Assembly: GCA_964019165.1 (NCBI GenBank)
Contig: OZ025277.1
Location: forward strand, 570,884-634,883
Reading direction: 5' to 3'
DNA from: Mastigias papua
Lineage: Eukaryota; Cnidaria; Scyphozoa; Rhizostomeae; Mastigiidae
Length of the DNA: 64,000 nucleotides
Shown piece by piece: positions 1 through 12,307 of this stretch (position 1 is the first letter of the stretch; the number at the start of each line of letters is the position of its first letter). Both the position numbers and the translations under genes were made by a program. The notes beneath the pieces were generated by a model. The model was not told where the DNA came from, searched no databases, and worked only from the letters and a program-made list of their open reading frames with translations.

Positions 1-211
1 TAATTAGACTCATATGATTATTTGAGTAGTTTGCATTGGGTGATATTTCTCAAATGTATTTATTGGCTGAGCAAAGTTATATTCTTGACCTGTAGACGGT
101 CACTGGAACCGTGGTGCCAATAATGCTAATTTATGAATAGGTTTGTGTGGTAATTACAGGGCCATTTAAAGAAAATTAGTCTTGAGAAAGACTTTGATTT
201 TATTGTTGTAG

Positions 212-400
212 ACCACCGTGTCTAAGCACGCGGGTAGTGATGTGACTTCTAATGGCCAGCAAACGCTTAATAGGAACGACTTAATGAAACCAAACTCTTC
301 CGGTTGTAAAGACACACAATATCTAAACATTTCAAACCTTCTAAGTCCACCAGATCTAATCTTCATACGTCCACCTATTACGATCATACTAGGACTTTAA
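212..400 (+). CDS. Possible exon with an eh1-like motif, upstream of Gsc-like
   Basis: A good acceptor (TTATTGTTGTAG, ending at 211) opens a frame of 62 codons to TAA at 398-400. The composition looks protein-like (Ser, Asn, Gln, Pro). Near its end it carries YLNISNLLSPPDL, which resembles the eh1 Groucho-binding motif FSIxxIL found at the Goosecoid N terminus. There is no ATG at the start, so it would be an internal or terminal exon. A phase-1 link to the exon at 1493 would need a weak donor; GTAAAG at 312 fits the phase but would remove the motif. It may belong to Gsc, to an upstream gene, or to nothing. Confidence 0.3.
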   Translation, partial: TTVSKHAGSDVTSNGQQTLNRNDLMKPNSSGCKDTQYLNISNLLSPPDLIFIRPPITIILGL

Positions 401-503
401 GAAAAGGCTAGTCTCGAACTTACGAAAGCAATGTACTATCAGGTTGCAAGTGAAAAGATAGAGATTTGCGTAAAAATACGAATATTATAGTAAATGCAGT
501 GTT

Positions 504-568
504 AAATGAATGAATGAATGAATGAATGAATGAATGAATGAATGAATGAATGAACAAATGAATGAATG
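504..568 (+). repeat. (TGAA)n microsatellite
   Basis: About fifteen tandem copies of a TGAA/AATG tetranucleotide with one interruption (ACAA). Confidence 0.95.
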
Positions 569-841
569 TATTATGTAATTATGCAATTATTTAGTTGATT
601 AATAATAGATCCAAAACAAGGCACTGTTTTAATCATAATTTTACATTTTGCAAACACAGCAGACAAATGTCAATTGGCCGAAGTTACTAGCTCTAAGAGC
701 CATTCAAATGATTTGAGTTTCTTAATAGTACCACCATTCTTAGCTTCTCTCGTTGGCTATTAGTCAAAGATAGCTATCATAAACATTCGGTCATTGAAGC
801 AAATAAACATCGCATTATTGTTGCAAATACCATCTAACTAG

Positions 842-1018
842 CAAAACTTTGATGGTAATCCAAGTGGCTACGGTAATGGAAACTCAGGTGGCTACATCAA
901 TGATAACCTACGTGGTTACACTAATGGCACTACCCAGAGTGCAGTAGTAGGGCCTAAATATTTTATAATCCGCTATAATGTCTTTAACTCAAACTCGCTT
1001 TGCGCGCACTCAGTGTCT
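842..1018 (+). CDS. Possible Gly/Asn/Tyr-rich exon
   Basis: After an AG at 840-841 a frame of about 59 codons begins with a loose G-Y-x-N repeat (GYGNGNSGGYINDN, GYTNGT). The bias looks like coding sequence, but later codons look ordinary. Two GTAAT donors, at 855 and 873, would leave phase 1 as the Gsc-like exon at 1493 requires. It could be an N-terminal Gsc exon or chance low-complexity sequence. Confidence 0.22.
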
Positions 1019-1492
1019 TAGTAACTCCGAATTTTCAAGAACTCTTTTTTCGTCAACTTCTTGCACCAACATCAGCTTTTAACAACTGATTGTAATGGCA
1101 CGCCCACAGCATGATATATTCATAGGTGAATTCGATAACTGGGTAGTAGAATGCTTTAATCTGAACCAGTTCAATCAAATGTTTATTACATATCATTTAT
1201 ATTTATTGGAAAGCTCTAAAAACTAAACTTTCATTTAGACACAAGGTAAAAAGAACTGAAAATAGCTCAGTCCCAATAAATTTTGATAGTGTGTTTGGAG
1301 TGAACGGTCACTTTTATAGCAAAGACAACCAAATAAATAAAATAATATTCTTCATAGCCTGCTTAAAATAAAATTAATCAAAATAAACTTTATTATACGT
1401 AGAGAATACAGTTCACCGCTTTTCTTGTACAAAATAGTTTATTTGTTTTCATGTATTTGAAATAAATAGAGATTTTCTGCTACCTTATATAG

Positions 1493-1875
1493 CCTACCAA
1501 AGATGTTGCTGTCCATGCTGCCCATGCTATAGCTTCTTCCGCCAAAGACAGAGAGATAGATCACCAACACCACCTAGACATCCACCTCAAAAGCCATCAA
1601 TAAGCCCAGCATCTGTGGGCAGACCACCATCTCATCCAAATAATGAGCCGGCAAAAGCAAGACCTTCAACAATTGCACAGCAAATGCCACCAGAGCTACA
1701 ACTGAAAATGGTTGCTCGCGGTTTACCGCATCTGAGAAGGAGAAGAAACCGAACTGTATATACGCATGACCAAATTGAAGAATTAGAAGAAGTTTTCAAA
1801 ATCAAGCATTACCTAGATGTTGATGAAAAAGGTTCAATAGCAAAACGACTAGGCATTAGAACAGAAAATGTAGAG
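1493..1875 (+). CDS. Gsc: Gsc-like exon: Cys cluster, Pro-rich linker, homeodomain residues 1-46
   Basis: The frame is open from before 1493, and an acceptor TATAG at 1488-1492 gives the most likely exon start (incoming phase 1). The exon encodes a short cysteine cluster (CCCPCCPCY, 1504-1530), a basic Q/R stretch, a Pro/Ser-rich linker, then PPELQLKM and the homeodomain through E46. The donor GTAGGT follows at 1876. The exon start is less certain than its end because another AG lies at 1502-1503. Confidence 0.75.
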
Positions 1876-3011
1876 GTAGGTGACCGAATTCCTCACCTTC
1901 TCTATGCCATACTCCAAAATATGACACTTTAAGTATTGCATAGTGAGAATGGAGGAAAATGAAACAGCAGAGATATTAAACTTGTTGTATTGGATCCAGT
2001 ACAAAATGACAATGGAATAAACCGTAATTCTCCGTAATGTAAGAAAAACAGTTGACTTTCATTTTAGAGGCTGTTGTAAGAATGCTACAGACTGAGATAA
2101 TCTATAAAGACAAAATGATTAAAGAAGCTTCGAGCATCTTAATTCTGGTACATTAATCCTTGTCGCTTTGCTGATATTTATAATGAGAGTAACGTAATGT
2201 GATATTGAAAATCTCCCAAACATCAGCAGACATAACTGCATTTGTTATCCATGTAGCTTCATATATTATCTCGGTGGTATAAACTTTGAGTATGTGATTT
2301 CCATTAAAGACATGGTCGTGATACCTGGAATGATTAAACTTAAGTCAATTAACACAAACATATACAAGAAGCTTTAGATCTAAGCCGGCTGTCTATACCT
2401 CCAAAGCGCTTCTCCGACAATGGATATTGAGTGAAAGAACCGCGTCCGTTTAACAGGATTCAGGGGTTGAACTCATGAAGAACATACATCTGCTTCAAAA
2501 ATTAAGAATCTTTTTGATCTACAAGCATCTTTGTTAGCTAATGTGAGATCATGGTAAATAATGGTCTTCAAAGGAATACTGTTAGTCTAGCTGGAATTAT
2601 AAACATGTAATTGGCTTAATCTTTGGTAGAATGCCTCAAAGATACAACACCTTATTATCATCCAGTATATCATGACTGTGCTCGGAGCACAGCTATTCTT
2701 AATTTCCATATGCGTTCACAAATTCACACCTTATATGGATACATATCTTCCAGATTTGGTTCAAGAATCGAAGAGCAAAATGGCGTAAGGAGATGAAATC
2801 AGTCAAATCAAACAGTGATGGTGAAACAAGCCAGTATTTAGATGAAGATGAATCGAACAATGGAGAAGATCATTACGAAAGAAAGTCATTGACATCTATC
2901 TTCAGCAAGGATATACCAGAAGAGAGGCCAACGATGACCTTGTATCATACTGGCCAAGACACGTGTGATAACGAGGTAGATAGCACAGTTGTTGTTGCTG
3001 CTGCAACATGA
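1493..3011 (+). CDS. Gsc: Goosecoid-like K50 Paired-class homeobox gene (two 3' exons)
   Basis: Seen: two exons, 1493-1875 and 2754-3011, joined by an 878-bp GT-AG intron, give one open frame with a full 60-residue homeodomain. It starts RRRRNRTVYT, has L16, F20, W48, F49, K50, N51 and R53, and ends [15 protein letters not shown]50 and the VE before [12 protein letters not shown] are typical of Goosecoid rather than Otx or Pitx. An ELQL stretch shortly before the homeodomain also matches the usual Goosecoid flank. Known: Goosecoid is a nuclear repressor binding TAATCC-type sites in axial patterning. Odd: L26 replaces the usual P26 of YPD, and helix 2 is divergent. The N-terminal exon is not secure. 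An AATAAA at 3834-3839 could serve as polyadenylation signal. It could instead be a diverged K50 Paired gene of another family; the Goosecoid assignment is moderately sure, the homeobox certain. Confidence 0.8.
1876..2753 (+). other. Intron of the Gsc-like gene
   Basis: GTAGGT donor and TTCCAG acceptor. It sits between homeodomain codons 46 and 47, the common intron position of Paired-class homeobox genes. No repeat or other gene was recognised inside it. Confidence 0.85.
2754..3011 (+). CDS. Gsc: Gsc-like last exon: homeodomain helix 3 and acidic tail
   Basis: The acceptor TTCCAG at 2748-2753 precedes [15 protein letters not shown], which completes the homeodomain in phase 0 with the previous exon. 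A short acidic, Ser/Asp/Glu-rich tail of about 70 residues follows and stops at TGA 3009-3011. Acidic short tails after the homeodomain are also seen in vertebrate Goosecoid. The first 28 nucleotides are identical to those of the Otx exon at 30358. Confidence 0.88.
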   Translation: MWFKNRRAKWRKEMKSVKSNSDGETSQYLDEDESNNGEDHYERKSLTSIFSKDIPEERPTMTLYHTGQDTCDNEVDSTVVVAAAT

Positions 3012-4587
3012 GAGACTAACACTCAGTTATGTTAGGAAAATCGGTGCAGTTTACCACATTACTTGAAAAGCTCGTGTGATCCCTTTATAGCTAAAAACAG
3101 GATATTCCACCGAAATCAGAACAATAGAAACTAGATTCAGTTTATAGAGAAATTGACAATTACCTGCATAGAACTGTCTATGCGAAATCAGATGAAATTT
3201 TTTATGCTGACTTTCAATATATCTGAATATTTATTCAGAGGAACATTATAATTTAAGATGATGAACTGAGCATAGAGAAATTCATTTCCAAATTTAAAAG
3301 TTCTTCATCAAATGGAAATTCTCTCTTTTAATTGCATGCATGCCATCCAAGATATATCTTCCCTACTACACAGTATGATCCCAGACAAAACCAAGATGTG
3401 AAGAAATTTAACAAATTATATTGTAGAATATATAACAGAATCCATTTAGTGCAAAATATATCTTTCCTTAATTCTTCTCGTGGATTAGAAGTGATCCATG
3501 ACAATGCTGATAGTTTCAACTTTATATTTCACAAAGTTTAATGAAACGCTAACTTTAAGCAATGTGCCGGGTTTTTGGGATCAAACTGAGGATCTACAGT
3601 TAAAATATGGAGATCAAATGTACTGAAACATGCAAAAATATGAAAAGAAACAGTGCATGATGATGAACATAATAGTACTCATTATGGGGTGGTGATACTT
3701 CTATTCTCATGAGGTAAACATTTAAAGTCATTTATGACGAAACATATAGAATGAAAATCACTTAAAATCAAGTCTTTGAATATTTGTAAAACAGATATAT
3801 CCAGATTAAAATCCACATAAAACTTGTTGAAGAAATAAACAGAGACTGGCATATCCTTTAGAATTAAGTATGGATTTCCATGCTTTTATATTAATTTAAG
3901 TTAAGTGTGTTTATGTCAAGTGTGTTAGCTTTGATAATGTCATTAAAACAGATTCCAAAACTGTATATTGTCTATTGTGGTAGTCTTATCTTGTCAAATG
4001 GGCATCCAATTTTATGAAAGGACTTGATGTTACAAATCCTACAAATTACTATCACATTCTACTTGGAAAACACTGGCAATTAGCTCCAGCAGATAAAGCT
4101 ACATCAATGAAAATGGAGAGAATGACTGCCTTCCTTGGACAATTAGCATTTCTTTTTATATATATATCAAAGAAGACCTAAATACATACAACAGATATAA
4201 CTGCTGTGCCACTCACTGCAGGGAAGGATACGAAGTCAGCGAGTTCCCACAATGATTGACACTTACAATTAATTAAGAAATTAAATCCAAAGAAACATTC
4301 AATAAAAAGAAAACAAAACGAAAAGCCTGATCGCTGCACAGAGCAGCCGCTGTTTGATAAAATGGTCGACCAACCGCCAGCCCGACATAGAGCCCCTGTA
4401 CTATAGAAAATGAATTGGTCCTGCGTGCTATTTCAGATACGAACAATTAGCATTCATGATCAACAAGATTTTATCACATTTTGTTTTAAGAATAGATGTT
4501 TTATTTTACATTTGTGGCAGGGTTTGCATTAATATACTGGCCAAAAAACAATTTATAAAAAACAATCTTTATACAAGAAAAGCTGTG
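3012..4587. other. Gsc-like 3' flank, no gene recognised
   Basis: AT-rich DNA. The short frames present have no recognisable domain. It presumably contains the 3' UTR of the Gsc-like gene at its start. Confidence 0.5.
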
Positions 4588-4740
4588 TAACCTGTGTAGC
4601 ACAGTGGTTCAGGTAATAAGCATGACAGATTCTGAACATGGCAAGTCCCCTTCATAGACTCATCATCTCTGAATATGGGCAGATGGCCCTACAGGCAGCA
4701 CACAATGAGAAACTAAATTTGAGATGAGTAGATCTGAAGG
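4588..4740 (+). mobile_element. Degenerate tRNA-derived SINE fragment
   Basis: TGTAGCACAGTGGTTCAGG fits a tRNA A-box region, followed at the right distance by a decayed B box (GGCAAGTCCCC). A short unique-looking tail follows. The B box has lost the GTTCRA core, so this is a relic at best. Confidence 0.4.
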
Positions 4741-6659
<1,919 letters not shown>

Positions 6660-7040
6660 AACAGTAATTTAATGAACAGGAACTAAAATGCTTGGACCTT
6701 CCAGGTTTGGTCTATTGCAGGTTTCAGGGTGATATGATTGAGACATACAAATACATATCTGGGCATTATGATGTAAAGCCTGTGCTGAATATGGTTACAT
6801 ATGGGAAAACTAGGGGACATAAAGCAAATATCTTTATTGAAAGATATAAAAACAAGTTACCAGAAAGCACTTCTACAGTATCAGAGTTGCACACACATGG
6901 AAACAACTTCCAGAGGATGTAGTTGGGTCCAACTCATTAAGTACATTTAAAAAGAAGCTGGAAAAGTGTTACACAGATGCAGCATACTCAAGATTGCAAT
7001 CCATGTCTACTTTCTTGTCCAGTCATCAAATGCTCCAATA
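6660..7040 (+). mobile_element. Non-LTR retrotransposon 3' end (LINE relic)
   Basis: The frame reads LKCLDLPGLVYCRFQGDMIE, continuing with TYK, the conserved block after the reverse transcriptase in CR1/Jockey-like LINEs. After a frameshift near 6885 it continues as VAHTWKQLPEDVVGSNSLST and FKKKLEK, matching the usual N-x-W-x-LP-x-x-V-V ... FK-x-x-L ending. No upstream reverse transcriptase core is readable, so it is a 5'-truncated, decayed copy. Confidence 0.75.
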
Positions 7041-8275
7041 GGATCACGGACCAAATAGGTTAGTTCTAAACTCAGTTATTTAATTAGGAAATTGCCTTGA
7101 ACTTGAAGCAGACCTTCCAACCTTTGTGACTTCTGCATACTTTTCTAATATATTATGAAACTCCAACAAATAAAATATAAACCAGTCCATTTAGTGACCC
7201 TGATTTTCATTGCTCATTTACACCTTATACAACATACATGGAGGAGTGCCCATTGACATTAATACAAGGCATTTTTATATCATGTATTCATATTTGAAAA
7301 GTCAACTAGTCTGCTAATAGGCCTTTAGCCTAAACAGAATGTATCTATGTTATGCTAAGTAATGAAATGCAACTGATCCAATCGATCTTTTCCATTCTAT
7401 GCAGATTTGGACACTATAGGTAGAGCAAATATTCTCAAACAATTCAAATTAAGCATATGAAGGGCCCTAATGCATATTGCAAATCCAACACGTGATCCAA
7501 ACTGCAGAGTTTGGAGACTGCACAATCGAGATTTTTGTCTCAACTGATGTGGCTTACCCAAGAGTGGACGTAACAGGGTGTTGATAGGCAATGGGGTGTG
7601 GGTTAATTAGTTAACTGGAATATTTAATAGCTATCGTAGTGATAATAATGCAGTATAAATCCCTGTGACATGCATGCTGTTCGATACAGACTTGAGAAAA
7701 TAAGTTGAGAAAACAACAACAGAGGACTGAAAGTTCTACTTTACTTTGAAAGCCAAAAAGCTAACTGTGCATTTTAAGTGCATACCTGAGACCTAGTGGT
7801 TACTTGCATACCTGACCTTTTGCTTATAAACGCTTGAGATCTCAACGAAAAAGGCCATACTCAGCCAATACTCTATTCATCAGTCCCACATGTGACTGGA
7901 CAAGATAGGCCTAATGTGTATGTCATACATTCGGAACAAATCTAATCACAAAGTTCTGTCAGATAAGAGATATCATATCGCTGATACCTTAAACTGAAAA
8001 TCTGCCCTAGATGTTGAATACTTTAAGTAAACTTACGCAATATCATTCTTCATCTGTTGAGTTAAATATCCTAGGTTCACTGCTGTTTTTGAGTTTTTCA
8101 GCCATTTTGAAAACCAAAGAAGGCGCGCGTTTACAAAGCAGTATGGGACGGTACAAGTGATTGTATGCAAATATGGTGTACCTATAATGGCGGAGGTTGC
8201 GGAGTTGCGGAGCGTAGTGTTTCGACCCAGTATAAAACAAAGGAATATACGGATTAATATAAGAAATTTACCCTT
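7041..8275. other. Intergenic, nothing recognised
   Basis: Short frames only, no domain, no clear repeat. Confidence 0.4.
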
Positions 8276-8480
8276 CGTCTTTCTCGTTAGACCCCTCATG
8301 GGGCCCGAAACTGACCCTGGAGTCGGTAGACCTCTTTCAAATTGCTTAGATAAAAAGATTGAATCGGCTACTCCCAATCCTCTCTGTTACCCTAAAAGTT
8401 ACTTACCAAGGGCTGCAGACTGAAGCTGCCAAGTCTGATAATCATCATCATCGCCATTATCATCATCGTCATCAACCGCT
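8276..8480 (+). repeat. Interspersed repeat related to the 61-kb tandem unit, with ATC-rich tail
   Basis: The block CCCCTCATGGGGCCCGAAAC followed by TGACCCTGGAGTC, a CAAATTG.TTAGA stretch, GAATCGGCTAC and CTGTTACCC matches, with scattered changes, the repeat units at 61099 and 61446. The following (ATC)n-rich stretch occurs after those copies too, which suggests a retrotransposed family ending in an ATC-type tail. This copy is shorter than the later ones. Confidence 0.65.
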
Positions 8481-8716
8481 CAAGCAGCTCCTGCTCGTCC
8501 ACAGCTTCCTCCCACTCTACACGATTTTGCGGTATTCTCATCCAGTTTTCACCAGCTCGTTCTACAACCATCTTCATACCACCATTATCAAACAAGACAA
8601 CCGATTATTACCATGAAATGTTTATAAGACATTGTTTATGTTTCAAAGCTTTTCATTTGCTCCACAGTATTCGAAAAAGATTAACCGAAAAAGTTTTCTG
8701 GGCCAAAAACATAAAC

Positions 8717-9191
8717 ATGGCATTTATCAAACGTCATGAAATATCATACCAGAAGCGTTTGGAGATTGTTTTTTCCAAAAATAATGGTAAAAGCTATCAA
8801 GAAATTGCATCAATTGTGGGCAGCTCAAAGAATGCAGCTTTCGCTGTTTGCAAAAAGTTCTTTAAATTTAGAACCGTAAAAATTCTGCCAAGTTTTTGTA
8901 GACCAAAGAAGAACAAGATGCCAAGATATGAAAGGTATTATTGAGAGTGCTGCGATGTAGTAGGTTTGAACCTTTACACAACATTGTGTTGGCGTGCAAA
9001 AAAGTCTGACTTTGAAACATTAGCAAAAAAACACAGCAAGAAAAATCAATAAAAAATACAGCTTTTAAAGCCACATAAGAAAAAATCATCATTGGTAACA
9101 AAAATTAATCAACATAACTGCGATATAGAAGCAAAATCGACGCGATCATTCTTTTATCAAATCGTCCCAACACTTTTTGAACGGTAGTGTA
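8717..9191 (+). pseudogene. Tc1-type transposase relic (N-terminal HTH)
   Basis: From the ATG at 8717 the frame encodes a helix-turn-helix of the Tc1 paired-like type (SYQKRLEIVFSKNNGKSYQE followed by IASIVGSS), then a basic linker (CRPKKNKMP), before a stop at 8942-8944. No catalytic DDE segment follows. At 9163-9191 a Tc1-like terminal sequence (CCCAACACTTTTTGAACGG, then TAGTGTA) may mark the right end. The matching left end was not seen. It is a truncated dead copy. Confidence 0.65.
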
Positions 9192-9609
9192 CTGAGGATA
9201 CGACTTTGGACAATAAAGTTGTGTGTATGTAGCTAGCACTGCCCAGCTGCAAGTGGGGAGCACACATGATTGGGGCTCTGGGGGCGAGACCTCCAGGGAA
9301 CTTTTTTAGGATCTCGTCCCTTCGATTTTAGGGAAACACCCGTTTTAAATATAAAGATACTAAGAAGTAGAACTCTAAATACACAATAGGCGAGCAAAAC
9401 TATTTCACCTCCTAGTGATTTTCAAAATGACGGCCAGAGCACCATGTTTTGTTGTATGAAAATTGCGAACGGTTTTTTTATCAACCGTTCTCATTAAATA
9501 TCAAAAAGTCGTCATGTCATTAGCTATGAACATTAGCTTAATAAAACCAAGCTAGAATTCTGGTTACAGTCGCAAACAATTTAAAGTTATTTCAGTATTT
9601 CATCAGGTA

Positions 9610-10620
9610 GCCTCGCTTACTTTTCACAATTCTTCGTGGAGGGGGCTCGTATAATTTGCCAATAAAATCACCTGGAATTCGGTCTTATTCACAAAGGACT
9701 CGGGCTTGAAGCTCTTCCTTGGTTGTTGGAGGACCTCTTGGGTCATGTTTTAGCTTGTATCTCATGAGCAACCATATATTTTCACTGATGTTCATGTCAG
9801 GGCTTTGTACTGGCCATGGCAAAACAGGAACACCTCGAAGAGAAAGATATAACTTTGTGTATGCTACTCGATGTGGGGGTGCATTATCCTGCAGAAATAT
9901 GAAAGGCCTATCAGCAGTCCCAAACACTGACTCAACGTTGGCAAAAAGGTATCATGTAATAGGCAGACATACTTTTCTGCATTTATGGTTCTATCACAGA
10001 CTACCAACTTACCAACGCCATTAGGCCCGATGCACCCTCGAAACATCACAGAGGGGGCACCTTTGAATGTCTGCTGGAAAAGAGTAGGACCATTGACCTC
10101 TTGTTTTGTACGCCAAACTCGTAGTGTTTTACAGTCATTTTTGAGTCCAGACCTGCACTCGTCGGAGAACACAACGTCTTTCCGCTGGGGTACTTTTCAG
10201 TCATGAACAGCATTGGCCCACCTCATCCTGGCTTTCCTGCTTTGAAAGGAAAAAAATGGTTTTCTTCTTCTGGTATAGTTTCTAATATCATACTTCTTGA
10301 GAATGCGTTTCACAATCTACTTGGAAAGGTTTCCATGGAGGTGGTGGAAGTTATTTCATTTGTGACAGTTTTCAAATCTGAAAACCTATGCTGCTTTGCA
10401 AGACAACAAGTATACCTCTCTCCCAGAACATCCTCTTTTTTGGTGGTCCACATCTTTTTAGTATATCAGGAGGGCCAATAGTTTCATTGCGCTTACAAAT
10501 TCTCATTACCTTAGAATGGTGACAACCGATAGCTGCTCCAATTTTTCTGAAAGATAATCCATTATTTCGTACATTTATTATCGAAGCTGTTAATTCCTTC
10601 ATTCTAAATATGGCTTCACA
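9610..10620 (-). pseudogene. Tc1-family (DD34E) transposase pseudogene
   Basis: Read on the minus strand from about 10602: an N-terminal HTH (GLSFRKIGAAIGCHHSKV), a GPPKK linker, VVFSDECRSGL with the first catalytic Asp, FLQDNAPPH with the second, and SPDMNISENIW with the Glu. There are 34 residues between the second Asp and the Glu, the Tc1 spacing. The remaining length is close to a whole transposase of about 330 residues, but frameshifts and stops (around 9940 and 10340-10400) break it. Terminal repeats were not identified. It lies opposite in direction to the relic at 8717. Confidence 0.85.
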
Positions 10621-11139
10621 TTTTTGCTAAATTTCTTTTGTTTGCACAATTTCCCTTTTGTTCAAAGTGTCAGCCAGTTTTTCGAAGCTCTGCCAAGACT
10701 GAAGCATAACAAAGATTACTAGATGGGATACAATTCATTTTAAATGGATTTATTTGTGTTCATAGGCCTAGAACTGGCTGTCATTTGAGGCAGAGGTGCA
10801 ATATTTATACTCACTTAGTGAATTAATTCATATGAGTATGAGAAACTTCTTGGACAAACATAGAGTTACAAATTGTGCCTCTGGCAAGGTACCAAGTGCC
10901 GATACCTTGTTTGCATTAGGCTACCAACGTGGTGTCATTAGACATTTTGGGGACAGCTGTCCCCATGACACCTCATAGCACCGTCCTTATATCTATATGT
11001 TGCTATGTTATCTTATAACGTTCGCAGTCAATTATTCAGTGCCTAATGAAATATGATTTTCCAAAATCACAGTTTCTGGAAAATACCAAAAGCTGGAGCT
11101 GGGGGTTTATCTCCAGGCAATGTTTGAAAACTACACCCT
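10621..11139. other. Intergenic, nothing recognised
   Basis: No domain or repeat seen. GTACCAAGTGCC near 10892 and TGGGGACAGCTGTCCCCA at about 10949 form small palindromes, possibly ends of old elements. Confidence 0.35.
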
Positions 11140-11960
11140 TCAATTTGCGGGAAAATGATGAACTGCCTGCTTATTATGTTTAAACTAACCAAAATACCTC
11201 ACGTGAAATTTTAGATTGCTCTTGTCTTTTTGACCACTGTAAATTAGGCAGTTCCATCTTCCCTTCATTTCTGTAACTGTGTGGATGTCATCTTTGACAT
11301 TTGTTTCTTCATGGATGAAATCACTCCTAGTTTTGGTTTTAGGCTGATATTTATGACGTTTCTCCCGTGTTTCTTTACGTTGTAGCTAGTTTCATCGAGA
11401 GTTTTTATTGTAAGAGACCTCATCTCAGCATCATGTATCAGTGATGGTAAAACTACGGTGTTGATGAGTTTTCTATTAATGCAATGTATGATCTTACGGC
11501 CCTTCAAAAAGCGACTTAACTGATCAGATTTCTTTTCACCTAGATGTTATCCTGTGGCTGATCTTGACTCTCATCTGATTCTTTCGTGTTAGCATCCTTC
11601 CAAGAAATTGATATTCAGATACTCCCTCCATGTGTTCTCCATTAATGATTATACTTTTCCACAGCCTCTTTCCTTGTATGTCATTCCATATAAACTTGGT
11701 CTTTTTTCATCTTTCATTCATTCAATCTTTCTTTCTTTCTTTATTCTGTTGTATTAAGGTGTTCTGCAGCTCAGCTTCTGGTTTTTGCAAACAGGATGTT
11801 GTCGTCTGCAACCGTAAGATTGCTTAAATTTTGCCTGTTTAAATTAATTCTAGACAAGATGTCCATTTTCGTAAGAATTCATTTATTGTGACTATGAAAG
11901 TCATGGATGATGAGGTGTCACCCTGACGTACTCCATATATGAATCATAACGTTTTCGGTT
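11140..11960 (-). pseudogene. Non-LTR retrotransposon relic with reverse transcriptase end
   Basis: On the minus strand, starting near 11945, one reads YGVRQGDTSSSMTF, the conserved G-x-RQGD block of reverse transcriptase. Next come TKFIWND, EHMEGVSEYQFLGRMLTRKN (the thumb-proximal block of RTE/Jockey-like LINEs) and INRKLINTVVLPSL, followed by a decayed LT..TL block. The YxDD box is gone and several stops and frameshifts are present. A (TTTC)n run at 11726-11742 lies inside. Confidence 0.7.
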
Positions 11961-12089
11961 ACTGCTTCAGTTTTCAATTGTAACATGCATCTGTCAAAAC
12001 AACTCAATGAAAATATAAAATGAAATGAAATGAAACAAATTAAATGATTTATAAATAAAATAGTGAGTAGGTACTTTTAATAGGTTCCC

Positions 12090-12307
12090 AGCTATTAATG
12101 TATATGTCTTCTGCTGCGGCTAGAAAGCAAATTCAACAAGATAATTCTCATCATATTCATCAAAGACTATCATGGAACGAATATCAAAGACAATTCTCTG
12201 CTGAACTTCATGTCAAGCAAACAGTGCCCAGCCTTCTTAGTACCTCTATGCCTAAGCGATTTTCAAAAAGTTGTGAAGTTGCATCAGGAATTATAAAAGA
12301 TGACTAA
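12090..12307 (+). CDS. Possible terminal exon or small ORF, unknown
   Basis: An acceptor-like TTCCCAG ends at 12089. The frame contains ATG at 12098 and 12104 and runs 69 codons from the first to TAA at 12305-12307. The product is hydrophilic (SSAAARKQIQQDN, then SWNEYQRQFSAEL) and ends IIKDD. The composition looks coding, but no domain is recognised and no partner exon was found. Confidence 0.28.
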
